Positions 50,701 through 60,021 of a stretch of DNA of 64,000 bases are shown one piece after another. The notes beneath the pieces were generated by a model. It saw only the letters and a program-made list of their open reading frames with translations, did not search any database and had not been told where the DNA came from. How positions within the stretch are numbered: the first letter of the stretch is position 1; every line of letters begins with the position of its first letter. The translations under genes and the position numbers were made by a program. This DNA comes from Sphingobium sp. V4 (GTDB lineage Bacteria; Pseudomonadota; Alphaproteobacteria; Sphingomonadales; Sphingomonadaceae): the NCBI RefSeq assembly GCF_029590555.1, contig NZ_CP081002.1, positions 1,112,501-1,176,500 of the forward strand. The letters are read 5' to 3'.

Positions 50701-51929
50701 CGGGCGGAGCCAGAGCCGTCGCCCGCTGCGATGCGCTGGGCGTTGCGCCCTATAGCGACATGGAGGGCGGCCTCTATCGCGCCTATCTGACGCCCGCCTA
50801 TGCCGCTGCGCAGGACAGTCTCGCCACATGGATGGAAGAGGCCGGCATGACCGTGCGGCGCGACGCCGCCGCCAACCTCATTGGCCGCTATGAAGGAAGC
50901 GACGCTGGCGCCCCCGCGCTGCTGATCGGCAGCCATCTCGACAGCGTGCGCGATGCGGGTCGCTATGACGGGCCGCTGGGCATCATGCTGGGGGTAGAGG
51001 CGGTCGCCGCGCTGCACCGAGCCGGGCGACGCATGCCCTTCGGAATCGAGGTCATCGCCTTTGGCGACGAGGAAGGATCGCGCTTCCCCGCCGCGATGCT
51101 GACCAGCCGGGCGGTGGCCGGCACGCTCTCCCTGGACGCGCTGGACCTGCGCGATGGCGATGGCGTGGCGCTGCACGATGCCGGCGTCGACATCGATGCC
51201 TATCTCTCCGCCGTTCGCGCACCGGGCACGACGCTCGCCTATCTGGAGGCGCATATCGAACAAGGCCCGGTGCTGGAGGCGCAGGACCTTGCCATCGGCA
51301 CCGTCACCGGCATCGCGGCGCAACTGCGCTTTGCTGCGATCGTCACTGGACAGGCCAACCATGCCGGCACCACCACCATGGGCCTGCGCCGCGATGCGAT
51401 GGCGGGCGCGGCGCAGATGATGCTGGAGATCGAGCGCATCGCTTGCGACGACGCCTACGATCTGGTCGCCACCGTGGGCCGGGTCGAGGCGCTGCCGGGC
51501 GCGGCCAATGTCATCCCGGGCGAAGTGCGCTTCACCATCGACGTGCGGTCGGGCGACGAGGCCCGGCGCAACCGCGCGGCACAGGCGATCCGCGCCGCGC
51601 TGGACGATATTGCCGCCGCGCGCGGCCTTGGCCTGTCGCTGGCGCAGGTGCACGACCTGCCGGCCAGCCCCTGCGATCCTGCGCTGATGGCCCTGATGGA
51701 CGCAGCCATCGCCGACGCCGGCCAGTCGCCCTTCCGCCTTGTGTCGGGCGCGGGCCATGATGCGATGGTGATGGCGGCGCTGTGCCCCACCGCCATGATC
51801 TTCATCCGCTGCAAGGACGGGATCAGCCATAATCCGGCCGAGCATGTCGATCCCGCCGATGTGGATATCGCGCTCCAAGCCATAACGGGCTTTATCGAGA
51901 AACTGGGAGAGACTTTTGCCGCCGCTTGA
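50694..51929 (+). CDS. allC: Allantoate amidohydrolase (M20 family)
   Basis: The 411-residue protein is of the Zn-dependent M20 family that includes allantoate amidohydrolase and N-carbamoyl amino acid hydrolases. The metal motifs are GSHLDSVRDAGRYDG, FGDEEGSRF, LEAHIEQGP and KDGISHNPAEH. The dimerisation lid is complete (TGQANHAGTTTMGLRRDA). It would turn allantoate into ureidoglycine, ammonia and CO2. It overlaps hpxW by seven bases and pucG by 14. Confidence 0.87.
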   Translation: MVTGGARAVARCDALGVAPYSDMEGGLYRAYLTPAYAAAQDSLATWMEEAGMTVRRDAAANLIGRYEGSDAGAPALLIGSHLDSVRDAGRYDGPLGIMLGVEAVAALHRAGRRMPFGIEVIAFGDEEGSRFPAAMLTSRAVAGTLSLDALDLRDGDGVALHDAGVDIDAYLSAVRAPGTTLAYLEAHIEQGPVLEAQDLAIGTVTGIAAQLRFAAIVTGQANHAGTTTMGLRRDAMAGAAQMMLEIERIACDDAYDLVATVGRVEALPGAANVIPGEVRFTIDVRSGDEARRNRAAQAIRAALDDIAAARGLGLSLAQVHDLPASPCDPALMALMDAAIADAGQSPFRLVSGAGHDAMVMAALCPTAMIFIRCKDGISHNPAEHVDPADVDIALQAITGFIEKLGETFAAA

Positions 51930-53166
51930 CGCCACTTTCGATCCGACGCTCTTTGGCGAGATCGATCCGCCCCAGCGGCTGCTGATGGGACCGGGTCCCG
52001 TCAACGCCCATCCCCGGGTGCTGCGCGCCATGTCCGCCGATCTGCTGGGCCAGTTCGATCCCGAGATGACCGGCTATATGAACCAGGTCATGGCGCTCTA
52101 TCGGCCGATCTTCGGTACCGACAATCGCTGGACCATGCTGGTGGACGGGACCGCGCGGGCCGGCATCGAAGCGGCGCTGGTCAGTCTGGTTGCGCCCGGC
52201 GACACGGTGCTGGTGGTGAACTTTGGCCGGTTCGGCCTGCTGCTGGGCGAGATATTGGGCCGCATCGGCGCACTGATCGAGACGGTGGACGCGCCCTGGG
52301 GCGAGGTCGTGCCGCTGGACGCCATCGCCGCCGCCATCGAACGCACCAGCCCTAAGGTCGTCGCCACCCTCCATGGCGATACCTCCACCACCATGGCCCA
52401 GCCGCTCGATGGGCTGGGCGATCTGTGCCATGCGGCGGGCGCTCTGCTCTATGTCGATGCGACCGCGACGATCGGCGGCATGGAACTGGCCAGCGACCGC
52501 TGGGGCGCGGACATCGTCACCGGCGGCCTGCAAAAATGCCTGGGCGGTCCCTCCGGCTCTGCCCCCATCACCATCTCCGATCGCGCGGCCGACCTTATCT
52601 TCACCCGCCGCCATACCGAAGCGGGCATCCGTGCCGCCGGCATGGTCGATGGCAGCGGCCCGCGCATCGGCTCCAACTATTTCGACCTCGCCATGATCAT
52701 GGATTATTGGAGCGAGAAGCGGCTCAACCATCATACCGAGGCGACGTCCATGCTCTATGCCGCGCGCGAATGCGCCCGGATCATGCTGGGCGAAGGGCTG
52801 GAGGCGCGCTATGCCCGCCACGCCGCCGCCAGCCAGGCGATGAGCGCCGGGCTGCGCGCCATGGGCCTCACCCTCTTTGGCGAGGACGCCCATCGCATGA
52901 CCAATGTGACCGGCGTCTACATCCCCGATGGCGTGGATGGCGAGCGGGTGCGCACCGCCATGCGCGAGACGTTCGAGATCGAGATCGGCACTGCCTTTGG
53001 CCCACTGGCCGGGCGCATCTGGCGGATCGGGGCGATGGGATACAACGCCATGCAGCACAAGATATTGATCACGTTGGGCGCGCTGGAAGCCTGTCTGCGG
53101 ATGGAAGGCTATCGCCTGCCCGCCGGCGCAGCGGTGACGGCGGCGATGGAAGCATGGAACGCATGA
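51916..53166 (+). CDS. pucG: PucG-like ureidoglycine-glyoxylate aminotransferase
   Basis: The 416-residue protein is a class V PLP aminotransferase: LLMGPGPVNAHPRVLRAMSA at the start, LHGDTSTTMAQPLD, YVDATATIGGMELASDRWGA and the PLP lysine in TGGLQKCLGGPSG. PucG of Bacillus passes the amino group of ureidoglycine to glyoxylate, giving oxalurate and glycine. That links the allantoate enzyme to the hpxXYZ-like genes. Start is a TTG at 51916 behind GGGAGAG, overlapping the previous gene. Confidence 0.88.
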   Translation: MPPLDATFDPTLFGEIDPPQRLLMGPGPVNAHPRVLRAMSADLLGQFDPEMTGYMNQVMALYRPIFGTDNRWTMLVDGTARAGIEAALVSLVAPGDTVLVVNFGRFGLLLGEILGRIGALIETVDAPWGEVVPLDAIAAAIERTSPKVVATLHGDTSTTMAQPLDGLGDLCHAAGALLYVDATATIGGMELASDRWGADIVTGGLQKCLGGPSGSAPITISDRAADLIFTRRHTEAGIRAAGMVDGSGPRIGSNYFDLAMIMDYWSEKRLNHHTEATSMLYAARECARIMLGEGLEARYARHAAASQAMSAGLRAMGLTLFGEDAHRMTNVTGVYIPDGVDGERVRTAMRETFEIEIGTAFGPLAGRIWRIGAMGYNAMQHKILITLGALEACLRMEGYRLPAGAAVTAAMEAWNA

Positions 53167-54038
53167 GCCAGCCCCGCGACCTCATCGGCTATGGCGCCAC
53201 GTCGCCCGATCCGCGCTGGCCCGGCAGCGCTAGGATCGCGGTGCAGTTTGTCGTCAACTATGAGGAAGGAGCGGAGAATAGCGTCCTCAATGGCGACAAG
53301 GGGTCCGAAGCCTTCCTGTCCGAAATGGTCGGCGCAGCTAGCCATCCCGATCGGGCGATGGCGATGGAGAGCCTCTATGAATATGGCAGCCGCGCCGGCT
53401 TCTGGCGGCTGCACCGGCTCTTCACCGATCGCGGCCTGCCGGTCACGGTGTTCGGCGTCGCCAACGCCATCGCGATGAACCCGCAGGCGGTCGAGGCGAT
53501 GCTGGCCGCCGATTGGGAGATTGCCAGCCACGGCCTGAAATGGATCGACTATCAAAGCGTGCCCGAAGACGTCGAGCGGGTGCATATTGCGCAGGCGATC
53601 GCGCTGCACGAAAAGCTGACCGGCAGCCGGCCGCTGGGCTGGTATCAGGGCCGCACATCGCCCAACACGGCGCGCCTGATCCGCGAGGAAGGCGGCTTTA
53701 TCTATGACGCTGACAGCTATGCCGACGATCTGCCTTATTATCATCATGGCCAACTGATCGTCCCCTATACGCTCGACGCCAATGACATGAAGATCGTGGC
53801 CTATAACGGCTTTACCGAGGGCGAGCAGTTCTTCCGCTATCTGCGCGACACGTTCGACCAGTTGCGTGAAGAGGGCGGGCGCATGATGTCGGTCGGCCTG
53901 CATGGCCGCATCGCCGGCCGTCCCGGCCGCGCCCGCGCGCTCGCCCGTTTCCTCGATCATGTCATCGACAGCGGCGACGCCTGGGTTGCCCGCCGCATCG
54001 ACATCGCCCGCCACTGGATGGAGGTTCACCCGCAATGA
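53163..54038 (+). CDS. puuE: PuuE-like allantoinase (polysaccharide-deacetylase fold)
   Basis: The 291-residue protein has the NodB-like fold of PuuE allantoinases: PRDLIGYGATSPDPRWPGSA, VQFVVNYEEGAENSVLNGD, EIASHGLKWIDYQSVPEDVE, GWYQGRTSPNTARLI and GLHGRIAGRPGRARAL. PuuE enzymes open the hydantoin ring of allantoin to allantoate without the usual metal triad. ATG 53163 overlaps the pucG stop (ATGA), and ATG 53154 is an alternative. It supplies the first intracellular step of the pathway. Confidence 0.9.
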   Translation: MSQPRDLIGYGATSPDPRWPGSARIAVQFVVNYEEGAENSVLNGDKGSEAFLSEMVGAASHPDRAMAMESLYEYGSRAGFWRLHRLFTDRGLPVTVFGVANAIAMNPQAVEAMLAADWEIASHGLKWIDYQSVPEDVERVHIAQAIALHEKLTGSRPLGWYQGRTSPNTARLIREEGGFIYDADSYADDLPYYHHGQLIVPYTLDANDMKIVAYNGFTEGEQFFRYLRDTFDQLREEGGRMMSVGLHGRIAGRPGRARALARFLDHVIDSGDAWVARRIDIARHWMEVHPQ

Positions 54039-54415
54039 CAATCGACGATCCCGGCCTGCTTGCCGAAATGACCGCCGCCTTCATGGAATATGAGCGCGCG
54101 CTGATGGAGGATGATATCCCGGCGATGGACCTGCTGTTCCATGACGCGCCGACCACCAACCGCTATGGCGTTGGTGAAGTCCTATACGGCATCGAGGAAA
54201 TCCGCGAATTCCGCAAAGGGCGCGGCGGCTCCCCCCAGCGCAAATTGGGGAAGGTCGCGATCACCGTCTATGGCGACAGCTTCGCGACCGCCGACGCCGA
54301 ATTCTTCCGCGAGAATAGCGACCGTCGCGGCCGCCAAACGCAAAGCTGGGTCAAATTCCCCGATGGATGGAAGGTCGTCTCCGCCCATGTCTCCCTCGAA
54401 GGAAATACGCATTGA
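54035..54415 (+). CDS. hpxZ: HpxZ-like DUF3225 protein
   Basis: The 126-residue protein is an SnoaL/NTF2-like fold of DUF3225: PGLLAEMTAAFMEYERALME, LLFHDAPTTNRYGVGEVLYG and GDSFATADAEFFRE. AtzH and HpxZ belong here, and both help the amidase of the same operon. It starts inside the puuE stop and ends the catabolic operon. Confidence 0.87.
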   Translation: MTIDDPGLLAEMTAAFMEYERALMEDDIPAMDLLFHDAPTTNRYGVGEVLYGIEEIREFRKGRGGSPQRKLGKVAITVYGDSFATADAEFFRENSDRRGRQTQSWVKFPDGWKVVSAHVSLEGNTH

Positions 54416-54446
54416 GCGGGATTTTTTCTAAAACCGGCTCGTGCCG

Positions 54447-55445
54447 ATGATGAAGCTGCTAAGGGCGCTTGATCCTTATATCACCACGTTACTGGCGACG
54501 GTCGCTCTGGCCGCGCTGCTGCCGGCGCAGGGCGTAGCAGCCGTCGCCATCGATGGTGCGGGGGAGGCGGCCATATTCCTGCTTTTCTTTCTGCACGGCT
54601 CGAAATTGTCGCGTGATGCCATCTGGGCGGGGATTGGCCATTGGCGCTTGCATCTGCTGGTGCTGGGATCGACCTATGTCCTGTTTCCGCTGATGGGGCT
54701 GGGTGTTGCCGCTGTGCCACGGGTGGCGAGCGAGATCGCAATGGGGCTGTTGTTCCTGACGTTGCTGCCCTCTACCGTGCAATCGTCCATCGCCTTTACC
54801 GCCATGGCGCGCGGCAATGTCGCCGCCGCAGTGTGCAGCGCTTCGATTTCCAACCTGCTGGGCATTTTTCTGACACCTTTGCTGGTGGGATTGCTGATCG
54901 GGCAGGTCGGCGCGGATTCCTCGCATGCGGCAATTCAGAAAATCGCGCTGCAATTATTGCTGCCATTTGTGGCGGGACATCTGGCCCGGCCGGTGATTGG
55001 CGGTTTCGTGACGCGGCACAAGGCGGTACTGGGCTATGTCGATCGCGGATCGATTCTGCTGATCGTGTATGCCGCCTTTAGCGCGGCCGTTGTCGAAGGG
55101 CTTTGGGGGAAGGTGACGTTGCCCACAATTGCAGCCATGATGGCGCTGTGCGCGATCATGCTGGCCATCGCCCTGTCTGCGACCTGGCATCTGGGGCGCT
55201 ATGCGGGGCTGGAACGGCAAGATCTGGTGGTGCTGCTTTTTTGTGGGTCCAAGAAGAGCCTCGCATCCGGCGTGCCGATGGCTGGGCTTCTTTTTCCGCC
55301 GGCGATGCTGGGACCGATCCTGCTGCCCCTGATGATCTTTCACCAGATACAGCTGATCGCATGCTCCTTCATCGCGCAAAGGCTGAATCGGGATGAGAGC
55401 AGCGCGACGCCTGTCTCCATGGCACTGACCCAAAGCGGAAGGTGA
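54447..55445 (+). CDS. BASS-family (bile acid:sodium symporter-like) transporter
   Basis: The 332-residue protein has about nine or ten helices and the YfeH-type SBF_like pattern: AAIFLLFFLHGSKLSRDAIW, LLPSTVQSSIAFTAMARGNV, SNLLGIFLTPLLVGLLIG and LFCGSKKSLASGVPMAG. BASS proteins move organic anions with sodium. Near a ureide-to-oxalate pathway it could export or import a carboxylate, which is inference. The ATG at 54447 lacks a strong ribosome site, and a GTG at 54441 is possible. It lies 31 bases after hpxZ. Confidence 0.85.
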   Translation: MMKLLRALDPYITTLLATVALAALLPAQGVAAVAIDGAGEAAIFLLFFLHGSKLSRDAIWAGIGHWRLHLLVLGSTYVLFPLMGLGVAAVPRVASEIAMGLLFLTLLPSTVQSSIAFTAMARGNVAAAVCSASISNLLGIFLTPLLVGLLIGQVGADSSHAAIQKIALQLLLPFVAGHLARPVIGGFVTRHKAVLGYVDRGSILLIVYAAFSAAVVEGLWGKVTLPTIAAMMALCAIMLAIALSATWHLGRYAGLERQDLVVLLFCGSKKSLASGVPMAGLLFPPAMLGPILLPLMIFHQIQLIACSFIAQRLNRDESSATPVSMALTQSGR

Positions 55446-55746
55446 ACTGAGACCGTCAGGGGGTGGGCGACGCGTGCCAGCGTCAGCTATCGCAACATAC
55501 CAGCGACGAACCGGACGGTCGCCTACCGGCCAGCCCAAGGCATCCAGAATGAGGAAGCTGCCGGTCCGCACCTGAGAGCGTAAAAATGGGTGCTGAATGA
55601 CCGATAAGGGTGTGCGCCGTGCAAAGGCGGCACTTTCTAGGCCGTATGTTCGTGCGGTGAAGTTGGCCCGCCCTCGGAGTAAGCAGGAAACGGGGGTTAC
55701 GCCGGACGGACCGGCGCCTATCCCCAAGCTTAAGCGAGGGCGAACC
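55446..55746. other. Non-coding left end of the IS110 element
   Basis: These 301 bases carry no gene. In IS110-group elements the left non-coding end encodes the bridge RNA that pairs with target and donor. An RNA of that kind could lie in about 55600-55740, but I have not folded it. The exact element end is not visible, because IS110 ends lack long inverted repeats. Confidence 0.45.
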
Positions 55747-56865
55747 ATGGACGAGTATAGCGAACTTTTCATCGGACTCGATACATCGAAAGCGAAGATC
55801 TCGGTTGCAGTCGCGGAAAAGGAACGGAACGGCGAAGTCCGCTTTTTCGGCGACATCTCCGCCGAGCCGACGTCGGTCGCATCGATGGTGGGCAAGTTGG
55901 CGAAGCGTGGGGCGAAGCTTCACTTCTGCTATGAGGCTGGCCCGACGGGGTACGATCTGTATCTCCAGATCATCGCGCTGGGGCATGAGTGCCAGGTCGT
56001 GGCGCCCTCTCTAATTCCCAAACGCCCCGGTGATCGGGTGAAGACCAATAGGCGCGATGCCGTCAGCCTGGCACGGCTTCATCGCGCCGGCGAGTTGACT
56101 GCCGTCTGGGTTCCGGACGAAGCACATGAGGCTGTACGCGACCTTGTCCGCGCTCGTGAGTGCGCCCATGACGCGCTGAAGAAGGCTCGCCAGCAGTTGC
56201 AGTCCTTCCTCTTGCGCCATGGCCGGATTTTCCCGGGACGCACATCGTGGACACGGGCGCATTTTCGTTGGCTGGCAGCGCAGAGCTTCACCCATCCCGC
56301 CCATCACATCGTGCTCGTCGAATATATCCAGGCTATCGAGGATGCGGGTGTCCGAGAAGATAGGCTGACCAAGCAGGTCGCTGAGATAGCCGCGTCCTGG
56401 TCCATGGCACCTGTGGTTGAAGCCTACCAGGCGATGCGCGGTATCGCGTTCATCAACGCCGTCACCTTTGTCGTGGAAATCGGCGATATACGACGCTTCG
56501 AAACAGCGCCGCAGTTGATGGCGTATCTCGGGCTTGTACCATCCGAGAGTTCAACGGGCGAGCGGGTGAAGCGCGGGGGCATCACCAAGGCCGGCAACAA
56601 GCGGGCTCGCCGCGTGCTGATCGAAGGCGCATGGACCTACCGCTTTCCCGCCCGGGTGAGCCAGACGATCCAGGCACGGTTGGAAGGGCTACCACGCTCC
56701 GTTCGCGAGATCGCATGGAAAGGGCAAATCAGGCTCTGCGCACGTTATCGAAAGCTGATCCAGGCCGGGAAGCTTAAGACCGTCGCGGTCACAGCAATCG
56801 CGCGGGAGATGGCCGCCTTCCTCTGGGCAATCGGGCAAGAGGTGGCTCCCACCGCTGAGGCATGA
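55747..56865 (+). CDS. IS110-family transposase (DEDD)
   Basis: The 372-residue protein has the N-terminal DEDD RuvC-like domain (FIGLDTSKAKISVAV, CYEAGPTGYDLY, KTNRRDAVSLARL) and the C-terminal transposase_20 domain with its catalytic Ser region (AMRGIAFINAVTFVVEIGD, YLGLVPSESSTGERVKRGGI). Both domains are complete, so it may be active. I start at ATG 55747 because the family usually begins at FIGLDTSK; 50 upstream codons are open but unlike the family. The element's right end lies in about 56866-57188. Confidence 0.92.
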   Translation: MDEYSELFIGLDTSKAKISVAVAEKERNGEVRFFGDISAEPTSVASMVGKLAKRGAKLHFCYEAGPTGYDLYLQIIALGHECQVVAPSLIPKRPGDRVKTNRRDAVSLARLHRAGELTAVWVPDEAHEAVRDLVRARECAHDALKKARQQLQSFLLRHGRIFPGRTSWTRAHFRWLAAQSFTHPAHHIVLVEYIQAIEDAGVREDRLTKQVAEIAASWSMAPVVEAYQAMRGIAFINAVTFVVEIGDIRRFETAPQLMAYLGLVPSESSTGERVKRGGITKAGNKRARRVLIEGAWTYRFPARVSQTIQARLEGLPRSVREIAWKGQIRLCARYRKLIQAGKLKTVAVTAIAREMAAFLWAIGQEVAPTAEA

Positions 56866-57188
56866 AGGCTCATCATCGGTAAACGGTCACGAGAAAGGAG
56901 CAAGAACCAGCGTCATCATCTGCTTGATGTGCAAAGTTGGGAGCAGGGCCCCGGTGGGGAATCCTCGTACCCACTATGTGGCGGACTAAAAGTCTATGCC
57001 CGATTCTAGACAGAGGCAGCCCCAGACGAACATACGGATATGCGGTAGCCAACCCGCGCATAAGAGTATGCCAACCGTCGTCGAAAGCCCTGCTCCCTAC
57101 TCTGCACATGAGCTTCACAAATTGGATTTCGTCATCTCGGGCGGAAAGGACATCATCATGCCGAAGGCTCTTGAAAACGAACATAAGA
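56866..57188. other. Non-coding right flank of IS110, up to the group II intron
   Basis: These 323 bases contain no gene. They look like the usual downstream region of IS110 elements, with a GTACCCACTATGTGGC-type short hairpin. The group II intron begins close to 57189. Confidence 0.45.
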
Positions 57189-57698
57189 GTGGGTGAAAGG
57201 CCCACCCGGCGACGCTCCAGCCGGAAGCAACCGGGGCAGGCATGGAGGTGACGATATGTCTGAAGCCCCCGGATGACGGTCACGTAGGTGACCGTGCGAG
57301 CGTACAGGCCGTAACGTGAGTGAACGCTGAGCAATCCTCGAAAAGGACGATGTGCAGGCCGACCCGTTAACCCTTACGGGGAAGGTTGATATGGACGGGC
57401 GAGTTTGAGCGACGTTTGAGCCCGTCTGCTGCACCGGGGTAGTGGCGACAGCATGTACGCAAGGAAAGTGCACGCAACACGGGAAGCCCCATGGCGTGCC
57501 GAGGGATCGGCAACCGGACGCCCGCGAGGGATGGGACGGGCGCGATGGGGTGGCGGAGAGGCCCGTAGTACCGAGGAAGTCGGGTAATGCCGGTGGAGGG
57601 AAGGAGCCTCAGTTCAAGATGAACGCAACAAGTGGTGAGGGGCAGGAGATTGGGAAACCTATCAACTCGGCAAAAGCGTCCAGAAACTGCAGAAGGCG

Positions 57699-58973
57699 TT
57701 GCACGCGAAAGCGAAGGCAGAAGCTGGCTATCGTTTCTACGCGCTGTACGACAAGATCAGCCGCGATGACATTCTGGCCCATGCCTATGCCCAGTGTCGC
57801 TCCAACAAGGGCGCGCCGGGCGTGGATGGACAGGATTTTGCGGACATCGAGGAATATGGCGCCGAGCGGTGGCTGGCGGAACTGGCGCTTGCGCTCAGGG
57901 AGGAGACGTACCGGCCGGAACCGATCAGACGTGTCTACATACCAAAAGCCAACGGCAAACTCAGGCCGCTGGGCATTTCCACCGTGCGGGACCGGGTCTG
58001 CATGACAGCAGCGATGCTGGTGCTTGAGCCGATCTTTGAAGCCGACCTTCCACCGGAGATCTATGCCTATCGTGCTGGGCGCAACGCCCAGCAGGCCGTG
58101 GTTGAGGTGGAAGAGCAGCTGTTCCGTGGCCGACCGGATGTCGTGGACGCCGACCTTGCCGACTATTTCGGCAGCATCCCCCACCTTGAACTGATGAAAT
58201 CAGTGTCGCGTCGGATCGTCGATCCGCGTGTGCTGCATCTAATCAAGTCCTGGCTGGAATGCGCTGTCGAGGAAACGGACGACAAGGGCCGGAAGAAGCG
58301 AACGACGCAGGCGCGGGACCGGCGGCGCAGCATTCCGCAAGGTTCACCCATCTCACCGCTGCTGGCGAATATCTACATGCGCCGGTTCGTGCTGGGATGG
58401 CGGAAGCTTGGCCTTGGGAAACGCCTCGGCTCGCGGCTCATCACCTATGCTGACGACCTCGTGATCCTGTGTGAGAAGGGCAAGGCGGAAGCCGCGCTCG
58501 ATCATATGCGGCAACTCATGGAGAAGCTGAAGCTGACGGTGAATGAGGACAAGACGCGCATTTGCAAGGTGCCGGAAGAGACGTTCGACTTTCTGGGATA
58601 CACGTTCGGTCGGATGTACTCCGCGAAAACCGGCAAAGCCTACATGGGCTACCGGCCATCAAAGAAAAGCATACAGCGCGTGGTCGCAACGATCCACGAG
58701 CTTACGGACCGAGCGCGTACATGGCAGGATACCACATATCTGGTGGCCAAGATGAACCGGGTGCTGCGCGGATGGGCCAACTACTTCTCGGTTGGCACTA
58801 CGAGCAGAGCATATCGGGCTGTCGACAGCTACGCAGTGGTGCGGTTGCGTCGGTGGCTGCGCGCCAAATACAAGACCAGACGACGGCGAGAGGGAGCCTA
58901 TCACGACCCTGAGCTATACGAGCGCTTCGGCCTCGTGCGTCTGGCTAACGTGGCTGCGGCCCGTCGTGGGTGA
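57699..58973 (+). CDS. ltrA: Group II intron reverse transcriptase/maturase
   Basis: The 424-residue frame encodes RT fingers-palm motifs (NKGAPGVDG, PKANGKLRPLGI, RSIPQGSPISPLLANIYM), the active site ITYADDLVIL and a maturase GIIM domain (YTFGRMYSAKTGKAYMGYRP, LRGWANYFSVG). No HNH endonuclease follows. The first start is a TTG at 57699. Family-like residues (WETYQLGKSVQKLQKAL) extend upstream in frame to a TGA at 57630. An ATG at 57619 lies in another frame, which suggests one lost or gained base near 57640. Confidence 0.88.
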   Translation: MHAKAKAEAGYRFYALYDKISRDDILAHAYAQCRSNKGAPGVDGQDFADIEEYGAERWLAELALALREETYRPEPIRRVYIPKANGKLRPLGISTVRDRVCMTAAMLVLEPIFEADLPPEIYAYRAGRNAQQAVVEVEEQLFRGRPDVVDADLADYFGSIPHLELMKSVSRRIVDPRVLHLIKSWLECAVEETDDKGRKKRTTQARDRRRSIPQGSPISPLLANIYMRRFVLGWRKLGLGKRLGSRLITYADDLVILCEKGKAEAALDHMRQLMEKLKLTVNEDKTRICKVPEETFDFLGYTFGRMYSAKTGKAYMGYRPSKKSIQRVVATIHELTDRARTWQDTTYLVAKMNRVLRGWANYFSVGTTSRAYRAVDSYAVVRLRRWLRAKYKTRRRREGAYHDPELYERFGLVRLANVAAARRG

Positions 58974-58993
58974 AGGCGTGATGTCTTGTCCGA

Positions 58994-59026
58994 GAGCCGG
59001 ATGCGGGAGATCTGCACGTCCGGTTC
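58994..59026 (+). ncRNA. Group II intron domain V
   Basis: GAGCCGGATGCGGGAG and TCTGCACGTCCGGTTC form the conserved 33-34-base hairpin with the AGC catalytic triad and a bulge. It lies 21 bases after the reverse-transcriptase stop. Confidence 0.88.
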
Positions 59027-59132
59027 GATGAGCAGGGAGTGGAAACGGACCGTCTGGCAAGCCCCACAGGCGCGCCGCACGACACCGCGCCACTTCCTGA
59101 CTCTACCGCTCCCGGCGCCGCAGTTCACCCAA

Positions 59133-59816
59133 TTAATGTTTCGTGACTGACGACAACTGCGAGCCGTCATCGAACGTCAACGTTAGGGGCCAGAGTGCTG
59201 TCTTCGTGAAAAAACGCTCAGTCCGGCTTGGCCGGGTCTCATGCAATAGGCCGAGCCAGCTAAGGGGCCGAAGGACATGCGCATAGACAAGTGATTTTAT
59301 ATGATAGTCCTTATCATCGCTGCCCGTCAGCCTGGCGCAGAATTGCTTGTCAGTCACACCTGAATGGGCTTCCACGTTCACGGCGTTGAGGACCGAAACC
59401 CATTCGATTTCCAGCATGTCATCGTGACCGATGGAAAGGAGCAGATGCTGGGCCAGCGTAATCCATAGGCTCCCCGGATGCTCCAATAGATCCTTGCCTA
59501 TCTTGGTTATGTGTACGAAGCCTTTTCGGTGGCGGGCGAGCTTGGCGGCCAGCAGCAAATCATGCAGAATGGCTAGTGGCGGGAAGTCATGTTCGTTTAG
59601 GACCGTATTGATCGCATAAAGTTCTTCGGCGGTGTAGCCCGGCCAATTGAAGGCTGCGGCGGCCCAGGTGACGAAGTAGCGCTTTATCGCCCTGTTGGGC
59701 GTGAGGCCGATCGGACCGATTTCGGCGAGATGACGCAATGTGAGCAGGGCCGCTCGATGGAGGGGTGATAGCGCCAATTGCGGGGCGTCAGCGGTTGGGG
59801 CGTGAAACTCGATCAT
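59133..59816 (-). CDS. Conserved hypothetical protein
   Basis: The 227-residue protein has a helical N-terminal half (LSPLHRAALLTLRHLAEIG, YTAEELYAINTVLNEHDFPP, AILHDLLLAAKLARHRKGFV) and a C-terminal half resembling a winged helix (TKIGKDLLEHPGSLWITL). Similar proteins occur near plasmid and transposon genes in alphaproteobacteria. I cannot name a function. The start is ATG 59816; the frame is open further upstream but not family-like. Confidence 0.65.
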   Translation of the reverse strand: MIEFHAPTADAPQLALSPLHRAALLTLRHLAEIGPIGLTPNRAIKRYFVTWAAAAFNWPGYTAEELYAINTVLNEHDFPPLAILHDLLLAAKLARHRKGFVHITKIGKDLLEHPGSLWITLAQHLLLSIGHDDMLEIEWVSVLNAVNVEAHSGVTDKQFCARLTGSDDKDYHIKSLVYAHVLRPLSWLGLLHETRPSRTERFFTKTALWPLTLTFDDGSQLSSVTKH

Positions 59817-60021
59817 CGTGACACGGTTCTGCCGCGCCGGGGACCTCGAGACAAGAACCGTATAATTAACTCCCGTGGCGCGACTGCACTGTGCCATGTC
59901 TCGGAGGGTGACGCAGAAAACCGGACTGACCGTAGCTGGAGATGATAAGTCGGCGGCTGAGTGTCTTGTAAGGTCGCTTCCGGCTCTCCTGCGCCCAAGC
60001 GAACCTATCCGCCAACAGCCG

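Larger units (their letters stand above)
57189..59067 (+). mobile_element. Group II intron (boundaries approximate)
   Basis: A reverse-transcriptase/maturase ORF is flanked by structured non-coding sequence. Upstream, about 430 bases begin near GTGGGTGAAAGGCCCACC. Downstream lie a clear domain V (58994-59026) and a plausible domain VI ending CCCCAC. A GTGCG at 57293 is another possible 5' end but would leave little room for domain I. The intron follows the IS110 right flank. Confidence 0.7.

Noticed and set aside
52425..53162. In-frame upstream extension of the allantoinase frame
   Set aside because: The extra 246 codons lie over pucG in another frame and are Arg/His-rich. The ATGA overlap at 53163 gives a normal PuuE length.
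57293..57300. GTGCG as the 5' end of the group II intron
   Set aside because: It matches the consensus start better, but only about 330 bases would remain before the ORF, too short for domains I to III. The start near 57189 is preferred.
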